This document shows positions 1 through 7,800 of a stretch of 10,112 nt of DNA, piece after piece. Source of the DNA: PeH17 sp964414925 (GTDB lineage: Bacteria; Bacillota; Clostridia; Christensenellales; CAG-138); contig CAYPXV010000059.1 of assembly GCA_964414925.1 (NCBI GenBank), forward strand, positions 1 through 10,112, given 5' to 3'. A program made the translations under genes and the position numbers. Below the pieces are notes generated by a model that saw only the letters and a program-made list of their open reading frames with translations, was not told where the DNA came from and searched no databases. The stretch's first letter is position 1. Every line of letters starts with the position of its first letter.

Positions 1-3000
1 CTACAGGGGGCTGAGGAGTTACGGGAACTTCGGTTTCGGGAGGAGTTACGCCGCCAACATTGATTGAACCGTTAATGGTAACGAAATCAATGGGAGTGGA
101 GTTCTCCTGACCAACGGGCATATTGGAGAATTCGCTTACGCTGAGAGCGATTTCGTTTGCATCTGCTGCACCTGCAAGAACGGTGAAGTGGATGTAAACA
201 ACTGCGATGGGGTTGTCACCTGCGGGAGCAGGATTCTGGGGACAAGCCATACCGATACGGACCGAACCGGGAACAGAGGTGTAGTCAATGATGGTGAGAG
301 CACCCTGAGCACCGGTAAGGAACTCGCCGTAATCAACACCGGTTACGCTGAGAGCGTCAGTGTTGTAGTCAACCTGCATATTGAGGATATGAGCATCACC
401 CTCATAGTTATACAGTTCAACGGGAACAACGATTTCGTCGCCGATTTCAGCATTGTAGAGGTCTACATAGAAGCAAGCGACATCGGTGGGGATTTCGGGA
501 CGAGGAGTGGGATCTACGGGAGGAACATCGCCGCCGGAAACGTATTCAACAGCGTCGAGTTTTACAAGGAACATGTCGGTTACGTCATAGTGACGGAATG
601 CAACCTTGATGTTCTGTCCTGCATATGCGCTGAGGTCAACGGTATGCTGTACATAAACATCACTTGTGGGTACAAAGTAACCGAGCTCATCGCTCCAGGT
701 ATTACCGCCGTCGGTAGAAACATAAACACCAACGGGATCGGAGGGCCAACTTGCATCCTGAGCTGCCATCCAGAAGCTGATGGAAGTACCCTGGAATTCG
801 GGGGTAATTGCCCAGTTATCGGGATTGAGAGCACCGTAGTTATTGATGAAAGACTGGGAGTAGATGAGACCGGAACCTTCTTGTGCATCGAGTTCATCGT
901 ACATCCAATCCCAATTGAAGCCGTCACCATCCTGGTCAACAAAAGTCCAGCCTTCGCTTGCGGGATTCTCTTCGAAGTACCAGCCGTCATCACCGCCGGG
1001 TGCGGGAGGATTGGTGGGATCTTCGGGAGTGGGAGTGCTGGGACCGGGCTGACCGCCGCCGATTACTTCGAGGTCGGTCTGGTCATACTGACCGTTTGCG
1101 TCAATATGTACATAGAAGATATAGGTGTTACCTGCTTCGAATTCGAAGTCATCATAACGTCCGCCTACATCACCCTGCTCGGAAGCGATCCAGATACGGT
1201 CGCCGGGAGTGGGGTTGGTGATACACCAGTCATAGATACCTGCGGGAACTTCAATGGAAACTTCACCACCGCAAACGACATTGCCGGTATTGAGGTTGCC
1301 GTCTGCATTCTCGGGGATCTTATAATCGAAGCTCTCATAAACGCCTGTGGGAGCGTTACCGCTGCTGGTCAGAGGACCGGAAGTGGGGATAACTGTACCA
1401 TAGAGGCTATGAGTGGAGTCGAGGAGCATCTGATAACCTGAACCATCGCCCCAAACATCATCAGCTCTGAGAGTGATGGTTGCGGTGGTAGCGTTGGGAT
1501 CACGATATCTTGCAGTGATTGTGGTATCGGAATAGATGGGGGCATTGTTATAAGTCCAGCCGATGAATTCCATTCCCTCATGCTCGGGAGCGGTGGGGAA
1601 GTCTTCTTCATCGAGAACTGTGCCGCCTTCTACTGTGAGAGTGCCGAGAACATCGTTATTATAACCATCAACGAAGGTTACTTCGTAGTTGGGCATTTCG
1701 ATGGGAGCAACGGGCATATCGTTAACGGTATAGAGACCGGTAACTTCAGCACCGGATCCGATATAGCCGCAGAAAGTAGCTGCACCGGTTTCGGGATTAA
1801 GAGCATAGAGACCGCTTTCGGCCTGGCTTACATACTGAGCCCAGAAGAGCTGATCAGTGTTGTGATCCCAAACCATGGACTGAACATACTGGAGTCTGAG
1901 ACCGGTAGAACCGATAAGGGTGCAAACGCCGGTTTCGAGATCGATGTCATAGAGGCAGGAATCTTCGCCATAGGTAACGCCGTAAGCATTGCCTTCACCG
2001 TCGATAGCGAGAGTCATAATGGTATGATTTCCGCCGGTGAGGTCAGCAACCTTGGTGAGAGCACCGATAGCGAGGTTTACGGTATAGATACCGCGGGTTT
2101 CGCCGTCATCATTTACAGCGATTGCGTACATTTCGCCTTCAGCATGGTTATATGCCATTGCGATAACGCCGCGACCTGCGTCTGTACCGGGATAAACAAC
2201 CTGATGAGTTTCGGCATCCATGATGTAGAATGAGAAGTCACCACTGTCATAGAGGAAGCCGTATACATTGCCACCTGCATAAGCAGCTGCGAATGTTGTT
2301 CTCATGTCACCGTTGTTAGTGATAACATCAGGAGTGCAATCCTGGAATTCGCCCCAGATTGCGGAAGCACCGTTGGGATCATAGCAGATGTATCCTTCGA
2401 GATTTACGATGGGAGCGGGTTCGGTAACATTGATGGTAGCAGTACCGGTGATACCGTTGGAAGTAGTAACGGTAACGGTTGTTGTGCCTTCAGCAACACC
2501 GAATACAACGCCGTTTTCGTCGATTGTTGCGATAGAAGTATTAGCGATTTCGAACGTAACGCTCTTGTCGTAAGCTTCTGCGGGGAGAACGGTGTACTGA
2601 AGAGTAGCACGGCGATTTCCCTGAACGGTGAGATCCTGAACTTCAACAGCGGTAGGAGCAACGGGCTGGCCTACATAAACGTTATCGAGCCAAGCATAGT
2701 CGCCTTCCTTATCGATGCTGCTGTCCTTCTTGTAGCTCCAGGTGAGCTCATGAGTACCTGCGGAGAGAGCGGTTGCATAGGTAGCAACAGACTCAACGCG
2801 GTTCCAATAAGCGACTCTGGTACCGTCTACATAGAATTCGAGACCATCCCACATATAATCGCCGGTTCCTTCGCCAAAGCTCATATAATCGAACTGGACG
2901 ATATCACCTGCGACGGTGGTAACGGTGGTTGATACATTGGAAGTAGAGGACGCAACGTTTACGTTGGTACTTACTGCTGCATCACCATCGACTACCCAGG

Positions 3001-3208
3001 GATAAGTTCCCTCGGAAGTGAAGGTCAGAGTACCGCCTTCGATGTTCAGCGCCTCGTCGAGGTTTGCTGCATCAGCGGGCTGTACAGTGTCAGAAGAACC
3101 GGGCTTTGCCTGTGAAAGCGTGGGATCATCTGTCTCTGCAATGACGGGAATGGTAACCATAGAGAGTACCATTGCAATCGCCATCAGCATTGCAAGAAAT
3201 TTCTTCAT
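1..3208 (-). CDS. Large secreted modular adhesin with gingipain-type DUF2436, cleaved-adhesin and cohesin-like domains (3' end missing)
   Basis: One frame stays open from the ATG at 3208 to the left edge (1069 codons, no stop), so the C-terminus lies outside. Residues 1-24 form a signal peptide (MKKFLAMLMAI..., likely cleavage PVIA/ETDD). Then in order: a jelly-roll module (about 75-180, motif SYKKDSS and GDYAWLDNVYV); a BIG2-type Ig domain (about 185-262); a beta-propeller-like region (about 270-493, repeated ...YDIDLETG...); an InlB-type repeat (about 507-567, EFIGWTYNN); a DUF2436 module as in gingipain/HagA hemagglutinins (about 574-720, ADDVWGDGSGYQMLLD, CITNP, RYDDFEFEAG); a Pro/Thr linker; a cleaved-adhesin/choice-of-anchor J domain (about 742-887, DQDGDGFNWDW, VSTDGGNTW); a second linker; a cohesin-like domain (about 909-1048, EIGDEIVVPVELYN). 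A third Pro-rich linker at the edge implies another domain beyond. Codons are strongly biased (CTC, CCC, ACC, GAC), unlike sigK and the dockerin gene, which fits high expression. Domain calls are from sequence recognition; binding targets are unknown. Confidence 0.93.
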   Translation of the reverse strand, partial: MKKFLAMLMAIAMVLSMVTIPVIAETDDPTLSQAKPGSSDTVQPADAANLDEALNIEGGTLTFTSEGTYPWVVDGDAAVSTNVNVASSTSNVSTTVTTVAGDIVQFDYMSFGEGTGDYMWDGLEFYVDGTRVAYWNRVESVATYATALSAGTHELTWSYKKDSSIDKEGDYAWLDNVYVGQPVAPTAVEVQDLTVQGNRRATLQYTVLPAEAYDKSVTFEIANTSIATIDENGVVFGVAEGTTTVTVTTSNGITGTATINVTEPAPIVNLEGYICYDPNGASAIWGEFQDCTPDVITNNGDMRTTFAAAYAGGNVYGFLYDSGDFSFYIMDAETHQVVYPGTDAGRGVIAMAYNHAEGEMYAIAVNDDGETRGIYTVNLAIGALTKVADLTGGNHTIMTLAIDGEGNAYGVTYGEDSCLYDIDLETGVCTLIGSTGLRLQYVQSMVWDHNTDQLFWAQYVSQAESGLYALNPETGAATFCGYIGSGAEVTGLYTVNDMPVAPIEMPNYEVTFVDGYNNDVLGTLTVEGGTVLDEEDFPTAPEHEGMEFIGWTYNNAPIYSDTTITARYRDPNATTATITLRADDVWGDGSGYQMLLDSTHSLYGTVIPTSGPLTSSGNAPTGVYESFDYKIPENADGNLNTGNVVCGGEVSIEVPAGIYDWCITNPTPGDRIWIASEQGDVGGRYDDFEFEAGNTYIFYVHIDANGQYDQTDLEVIGGGQPGPSTPTPEDPTNPPAPGGDDGWYFEENPASEGWTFVDQDGDGFNWDWMYDELDAQEGSGLIYSQSFINNYGALNPDNWAITPEFQGTSISFWMAAQDASWPSDPVGVYVSTDGGNTWSDELGYFVPTSDVYVQHTVDLSAYAGQNIKVAFRHYDVTDMFLVKLDAVEYVSGGDVPPVDPTPRPEIPTDVACFYVDLYNAEIGDEIVVPVELYNYEGDAHILNMQVDYNTDALSVTGVDYGEFLTGAQGALTIIDYTSVPGSVRIGMACPQNPAPAGDNPIAVVYIHFTVLAGAADANEIALSVSEFSNMPVGQENSTPIDFVTINGSINVGGVTPPETEVPVTPQPPV

Positions 3209-3316
3209 GCTTTTTGTTCCTTTCTATAATCAGTCTGTTCTTTGCATCGCAAAGGGTGCATCAAACAGCTTTTTGCGGTATTTACCGCTCAGTGCAGTTG
3301 TAAAAATATTTTGCAC
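3209..3316 (-). promoter_or_regulatory. 5' untranslated leader of the adhesin gene with two short hairpins
   Basis: The stretch between the predicted transcription start (about 3316) and the ATG holds two perfect short stems: 3275-3288 (GCGGT/ACCGC with a 4-nt loop) and 3240-3254 (CTTTGC/GCAAAG with a 3-nt loop). The Shine-Dalgarno site AAAGGA is at 3223-3218, 9 nt from the ATG. The hairpins do not cover the Shine-Dalgarno site. They may stabilise the mRNA; I do not recognise a riboswitch. Confidence 0.4.
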
Positions 3317-3322
3317 GCAAGT

Positions 3323-3351
3323 ATTATACACGTTTTGTTTTTAAATGTCAA
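3323..3351 (-). promoter_or_regulatory. Perfect sigma-A promoter of the adhesin gene
   Basis: On the minus strand the -35 box is TTGACA (3351-3346) and the -10 box is TATAAT (3328-3323), with a 17-nt spacer. All 12 consensus positions match. It points at the adhesin ATG at 3208 and gives a leader of about 108 nt. Confidence 0.9.
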
Positions 3352-3610
3352 CGTACTTACCGCCGTTTTTTCGTCTTTTTTAATATATTGATATTGTTAC
3401 CGTGCTTTCGAGTTTAAATAAGTATACCTTATTCCTCACTTCTTTTTTGTTTTAATCGGATTTTTAATTTTTTCCGAAATGCAGCTCGGTTGAATAACGC
3501 TTTTGGGATGAAAACCGCACAAAAGAGTTCTGTTATTATGTACTATCGGTTAGTAGTTTCTAATTCGATAAGCAAAATGTGAAATCGGGCAGTTAATGAT
3601 GGATAAAGTA
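3352..3610. other. AT-rich divergent intergenic region, no gene seen
   Basis: This stretch separates the adhesin promoter (leftward) from sigK (rightward). It is AT-rich with T-runs and no convincing coding frame. One possible stem is CTTTTG (3500-3505) with CAAAAG (3520-3525). Regulators such as SpoIIID or Spo0A could bind here, but I see no clear operator. Confidence 0.4.
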
Positions 3611-3639
3611 GCATTTTATGACAAAAGAACTCATAAGAT
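3611..3639 (+). promoter_or_regulatory. Candidate sigma-E-type promoter of sigK
   Basis: GCATTTT (3611-3617) resembles the sigma-E -35 consensus KMATATT at 6 of 7 positions. CATAAGAT (3632-3639) resembles the -10 consensus CATACAAT at 6 of 8. The spacer is 14 nt, as expected. sigK is known to be transcribed by sigma-E in spore formers. The boxes are short and AT-rich, so chance matching is possible. Confidence 0.45.
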
Positions 3640-3675
3640 TTAAAATAATAGCGAAAAGGGGGAGGAAGAAAAAGG

Positions 3676-4380
3676 ATGTTGGGAGCAGTGATAGCGGAAT
3701 TATTTCGTTCGATACGGGCACTAATCGGGATGGTGGGGGCACGAAACGATTTTCCGCCGAGTTTAAGCAAAGCGGAGGAAGAGAAGTTGATAATGCGATT
3801 AAGTGAGGGGGACGAGGGAGCACGGAAGGAATTGATAGAGCGAAACTTGAGGCTTGTAGCGCACATAGCGAAGAAATATGTAACAAAGGAGAGGGACAGT
3901 GACGAGCTTATATCGATAGGAACGATAGGATTAATTAAAGCGATAAATACATTCAAGTCCGAAAGAGGGAGAAGTGTGGCGGCATATGCAGCAAGGTGCA
4001 TAGAGAATGAGATGTTGATGTCGATACGGGGAGAGAAGAAGCAGCGGAACGAAGTTGGGTTAAGCGAACCGATAGGAACGGATAAGGAGGGAAACGAGAT
4101 AACGCTTGCGGACATATTATCGGCGGAAGATGACGTATGTTTAACAGCGGAGCAGAGGGAAGAAAACAGGATTTTGTACAGGGCGGTACATGAAGCGTTA
4201 AGTGAAAGGGAGCGAACGGTAATAAGGATGAGATATGGACTTGGAAGCAGAGGATATGCGCAAAGGGAAGTAGGAGAGAAGCTTGGGATATCACGCTCAT
4301 ACGTATCAAGGATAGAAAAGAGAGCATTAAAGAAACTGAACAGTTACATGCTCGGGCAAGGGATTAGTGCGGAGGATTAA
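3676..4380 (+). CDS. sigK: RNA polymerase sporulation sigma factor, pro-sigma-K
   Basis: A 234-residue sigma-70 family protein. Sigma-K directs late gene expression in the mother cell during endospore formation (coat, cortex, lysis). The N-terminal part (about 1-25, hydrophobic MLGAVIAELF...) looks like the membrane-anchoring pro-sequence removed in Bacillus by SpoIVFB. Region 2 spans about 52-118 (ERNLRLVAHIAKKYV, LISIGTIGLIKAI, YAARCIENE). The signature EPIGTDKEGNEITLADIL (131-148) and region 4 (about 175-221, ISRSYVSRIEKRALKKL) favour sigma-K over sigma-E. The frame is intact, so no skin-type element interrupts it. Start choice: GGGGGAGG at 3658-3665 lies 10 nt before the ATG. It is divergent from the adhesin gene. 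No terminator was seen after the stop; a new sigma-A promoter begins 5 bases beyond it. Confidence 0.95.
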   Translation: MLGAVIAELFRSIRALIGMVGARNDFPPSLSKAEEEKLIMRLSEGDEGARKELIERNLRLVAHIAKKYVTKERDSDELISIGTIGLIKAINTFKSERGRSVAAYAARCIENEMLMSIRGEKKQRNEVGLSEPIGTDKEGNEITLADILSAEDDVCLTAEQREENRILYRAVHEALSERERTVIRMRYGLGSRGYAQREVGEKLGISRSYVSRIEKRALKKLNSYMLGQGISAED

Positions 4381-4385
4381 ACGGC

Positions 4386-4414
4386 TTGACAGAACGAATA
4401 AAAGCTGATATAAT
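4386..4414 (+). promoter_or_regulatory. Perfect sigma-A promoter with extended -10, directly after sigK
   Basis: TTGACA (4386-4391), 17-nt spacer, TATAAT (4409-4414), with TGA just before the -10 box (4406-4408) forming an extended -10. The predicted start is near 4421. It drives a leader of about 417 nt and the dockerin protein gene, making that gene independent of sporulation transcription of sigK. Confidence 0.9.
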
Positions 4415-4714
4415 CACGGATTGCAGAGGGTATAAGTCTTTTCACCCAAAGCGCAACTGAATACAAGCTATGTGATGTAATCGTTTGCTGTAAAGACCGA
4501 GGTAGGTCAGGCGACGACTCAAATGAACGAGGCAAAATGCCCACGCGACCGGCACTGTGAGTGTGAGAATGAACCGAATCGAGGAGAAACTCGAATGAAC
4601 GAAAGTTCGCCATTGCGGAGAGACCGTGAGAAGGTAGGAGACATTCGCAACAGAGGAAACTTTGTTATAGCACAAGTCAGGATACTTGCATTACATAAAG
4701 CGAAAGCTTCGGGC

Positions 4715-4798
4715 GGTATCTCCGTAGAGCTTATTAATTTATATTGAAACGGCAATCATGAGCGGGGAAACCCGAGTCATGCTTGTTTTGGTATCTCC
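4715..4798 (+). repeat. Two direct copies of the anti-Shine-Dalgarno element GGTATCTCC
   Basis: GGTATCTCC occurs at 4715-4723 and again, identical, at 4790-4798. Each copy can pair with GGAGGTATT at 4825-4833, the ribosome binding site of the dockerin gene (4 Watson-Crick G-C pairs, 2 A-U pairs and 3 G-U wobbles). Both copies are followed after a few bases by AT-rich sequence containing CTTTATTT or CTTATTAATTT. Confidence 0.6.
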
Positions 4799-4833
4799 CG
4801 TGCTTTATTTAGGAAAAATGCACAGGAGGTATT
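4790..4833 (+). promoter_or_regulatory. Hairpin that sequesters the ribosome binding site of the dockerin gene
   Basis: GGTATCTCC (4790-4798) pairs with GGAGGTATT (4825-4833), a C-A mismatch follows, then GTGC (4800-4803) pairs with GCAC (4820-4823). The loop is 16 nt (4804-4819). The whole Shine-Dalgarno core GGAGG (4825-4829), 8 nt before the ATG, lies inside the stem. Folding would lower translation initiation. An upstream CGGAGA (4616-4621) could pair with either anti-Shine-Dalgarno copy and act as a release element. Confidence 0.6.
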
Positions 4834-4837
4834 TTTT

Positions 4838-7800
4838 ATGAAGAAAAAGACGTTGGCGATAATAGTGGCGATAGTGATGCTGATAAGCACGATGCCGCTG
4901 AGCGCAATGACAACGCTTGACACAAGATCAAGCGTTGCGGAAGGCTCTGTATTCGGGGAATTAGAGAACCTTGCACAAATCAGTTACAGTCATAACGATG
5001 ACTACACCGGAAACGACGGTGAAGAATTTATCGAAGACGGTGACGGAACAATCAAATCCAACAGCAGCGGTATGAGCTCATCAACGGTAACGATGAGGAT
5101 AGAGTTTAACGAGGATGTACCGAGCATGATGTTGAGTTTTGAATACAAAGTCAGCAGTGAATCGCGCTACGACTATCTTTCGATAAACGAAAGCACCGAC
5201 AAGAGTTTAAGCGGAGAGATAGACTGGACGGTTTACACACAGGAGATAAGCGGTGGAAGCGTTGTAACGCTCAGCTATAAAAAGGATTTCTCGGGTAATA
5301 TAGGAAATGACTGCGTTTGGTTCAGGAATTTCACGGTATACACGCTTAACACCGTAACGTTTACAGGGCTTGACGAAGAAGCGGAATTAAGCGTTACAAA
5401 TTCAGACGGTGAAACGGAGCAACCCACCGAAGAAAGAAACGTTTACCGTCTTTCAGGCGGAGAATACGACTACAGCGTTGTACGATTCGGTTACTTAACA
5501 ATAAGCGGACAGATAGAAGTCAGCGAAGACATGGAAGTCACGCTTGAAGCGATGACGGAGCTGTCAAGGGGTGAAATCGTATTCAATGTAACTCCGAGCG
5601 AAGCGGTAGTTACCGTTACACATCCTCTCGGCGGAACATTTGACTCTGACGACAACAGATTTAATCTTCCTGTCGGAGAAGCATATACCTACACAGTACA
5701 GGCAGAGAACTTTATCACGGTAACGGGAAGTTTTGTTGCAAGTGAGAATTTGACCATAGAGGTAGAGTTAGTATATGCAGGCGAAGCATGGGACGGTACA
5801 AGTGTAACCGAACCCGAAAGTGACGGAGAGAATTATCTCATATCGAACGCCGCAGAATTCGAATGGTTTGCGCAGTACATAAATGCGGGAAATAATGAAG
5901 TAAACGCAATATTGACGAGCAACATCAATTTTAACAATAAAACGAGAACCGCATTCGGTATTTACAATTATTCCGACGATCAATCGGGATACAACGGAAC
6001 AATAGACGGCAAGGGCTATACGGTAATAGGCATCACAGGTGAAAACGGACTGGCGGACTGTATCGGACCTAACGGTGTAATAAAGAATCTTGCGGTAGAC
6101 GTAAACATAGCAAACTCGGCGAATATCGGCGGAATTGCGAATACGAGCAAAGGACTTATCGAGAACTGTATGTGCAGCGGACAGGTATCAACGAGTTCGA
6201 ACTATTGCAGTTCAGCAGGTATAGTCGGTAGGGCTATGACGGGAAACACGGTTAGAGGCTGTGTAAACAGAGCAAGCATATCTAATACCACCAACAGCTA
6301 CGCTTCAACATTGAGTTTGGGCGGAATTGTCGGTTACACATACGGAACGGTAGAAAACTGCTACAACGTAGGCGAATTAAGCACCAGAGTCGATAGACAC
6401 AACAACACTGGTATCGGCGGAATAGCAGGACAGGCTCAGGCAACCGCAACGATAGCAAATGTTTACAATATTGCCACCGTTACAGGACCCGAGGCAGGCA
6501 TAGGTGCAATAATCGGTATAGCCAAAGGAACAATATCGAACGCATACTGTCTTAGCGGAGCCGCACCGAAGGCTATAGCGACAATCAACGGCGGAGCATC
6601 GGTAGAATACGAAGTAATGACGAGAGAGCAGATGCTTGACTCGGCATTTGTATCGACACTCGGTGAATCGTTCCGTGCGGACAATGCCAATATAAACTCG
6701 GGATTCCCGATTTTGGCATGGCAAGCGAGTGACGAAGATCAGCCGAGCGATATGGAGCTTGCACTTGAGCATTACCCGGAGCTTATCAGGGATTTTGTAA
6801 ACAAGGATCAGAGCGTTGACATGGATGCACTCATAAACGACGTACAGCTTCCCACACCGGGAGACCTTGTCGATGCGGGAATAATGACCGACCGTCCCAA
6901 CCAGAAAGTTATAATGGAAAGCTTGAATGAAGAAGTATTCGAGTTATACGGTTATCACGGAATAGTTTACAGAGCCTTGCCGAACGGCGAAGCGGTAACG
7001 GTACAGTATCGAATCTCCATACAGGACAGGAACACCGAAGAAATACTGGCATCGAGGGTATTTGAATTAACCGTACTTCCCTTAACGGAGTCCGAATTGG
7101 AGCAAGCGGAAGCTGAAATGGCAGGAGCAGTCAGTGACGAACTTTACTGGAACGGTATTAAGGGTGACAACACCGATAAGGACAATGTCACGAGCAATCT
7201 CAGACCCTTTGCTGAACTGGTTATAAATTCCGAAGGCGAATATGAGTACATCAGAGGAACAATCAACATTACATTCGGAGGAATAGAGGTTGATGATTTA
7301 CCCGGTTACAATCCGATGGGATTTCAGCCGTGGAGAACGTTCCGTTCAAGCAATAATTCCGTAATAAGCTGTGAGAATCTACTTGTTACAAGACCCGAAT
7401 ACGATACCGAAGTAACTATTGACAGCGTATTGACCTACAGTAAATATGCCAAATACTGGGAAAAATTCGGTTCCGACCCTGCATATGCAAGGTTTGAGCA
7501 ATTTTACAAGCAACCCGTATCGGCAACCGTAACCGTCAAAGGTACGCTGGGGAGTGCGCCTGTAGAGGACATAAATGTAACGGTCATAATAAACGGACGC
7601 AACTTCAACGGATTCACCAATCCGAGCGAAGGATATTCTTTCACTTGTGCAGGAGACAGCGGTGCAAGCGTATGGGATGCAGTTTCGGCATATTTAACCG
7701 CAAGCAATTTCGACTATAGCGGAGACGGATATCAATTGGTATCACTCACGGATGGAAGCGGTGTCACACTGACAGCAGGCACTTACGGCGAAGCAAGCGG

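Larger units (their letters stand above)
4421..4837 (+). ncRNA. Long structured leader RNA (unidentified cis-regulatory RNA candidate)
   Basis: No convincing gene lies between the promoter and the ATG at 4838; the sequence is rich in local hairpins. Stems seen: 4495-4508 (GACC/GGTC); 4531-4541 (GGCA/TGCC); 4579-4594 (TCGAG/CTCGA); 4597-4608 (GAAC-GAAA-GTTC); 4649-4666 (7 bp, GAAA loop); 4698-4709 (AAGC-GAAA-GCTT); 4751-4787 (long stem ending in CGGG-GAAA-CCCG). Four loops are GAAA tetraloops, and AATGAAC occurs three times (4522, 4568, 4594). No U-rich terminator follows, so the RNA probably reads through into the dockerin gene. I compared it mentally with RNase P, tmRNA, SRP, 6S, T-box, glycine, c-di-GMP, c-di-AMP, cobalamin and group I/II intron cores and found no convincing match. 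The ends are inferred. Confidence 0.6.

Noticed and set aside
188..1441. A 417-codon open frame on the plus strand opposite the adhesin gene, with another at 1580-2233
   Set aside because: They are antisense to a protein with clear domains and a signal peptide. The strong codon bias of the adhesin gene removes stops from the opposite strand. No ribosome binding site or sensible protein composition supports them.
3676..4380. Interruption of sigK by a skin-like element, or identity as sigE
   Set aside because: The frame is continuous from pro-sequence to region 4. The DKEGNEITL and ISRSYVSRIEKRAL signatures fit sigma-K better than sigma-E.
4615..4640. GCGGAGAGACC resembles the start of a glycine riboswitch aptamer
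   Set aside because: The other conserved parts (CCGAAGG and TCTCAGG segments) are missing downstream, so the match is local only.
4523..4747. A 74-codon frame inside the leader RNA
   Set aside because: No Shine-Dalgarno site, highly charged low-quality composition, and it runs through several perfect hairpins. The RNA explanation is better. Overlapping minus-strand frames at 4377-4755 are rejected for the same reason.
4757..4785. GAGCGGGGAAACCC resembles part of the c-di-AMP (ydaO) riboswitch core
   Set aside because: Here it is simply a GAAA-capped stem. The remaining conserved ydaO elements are not found.
4751..4789. The long hairpin as an intrinsic terminator
   Set aside because: Only a short TTTT follows and it is interrupted by GG, so efficient termination is unlikely, although weak attenuation cannot be excluded.
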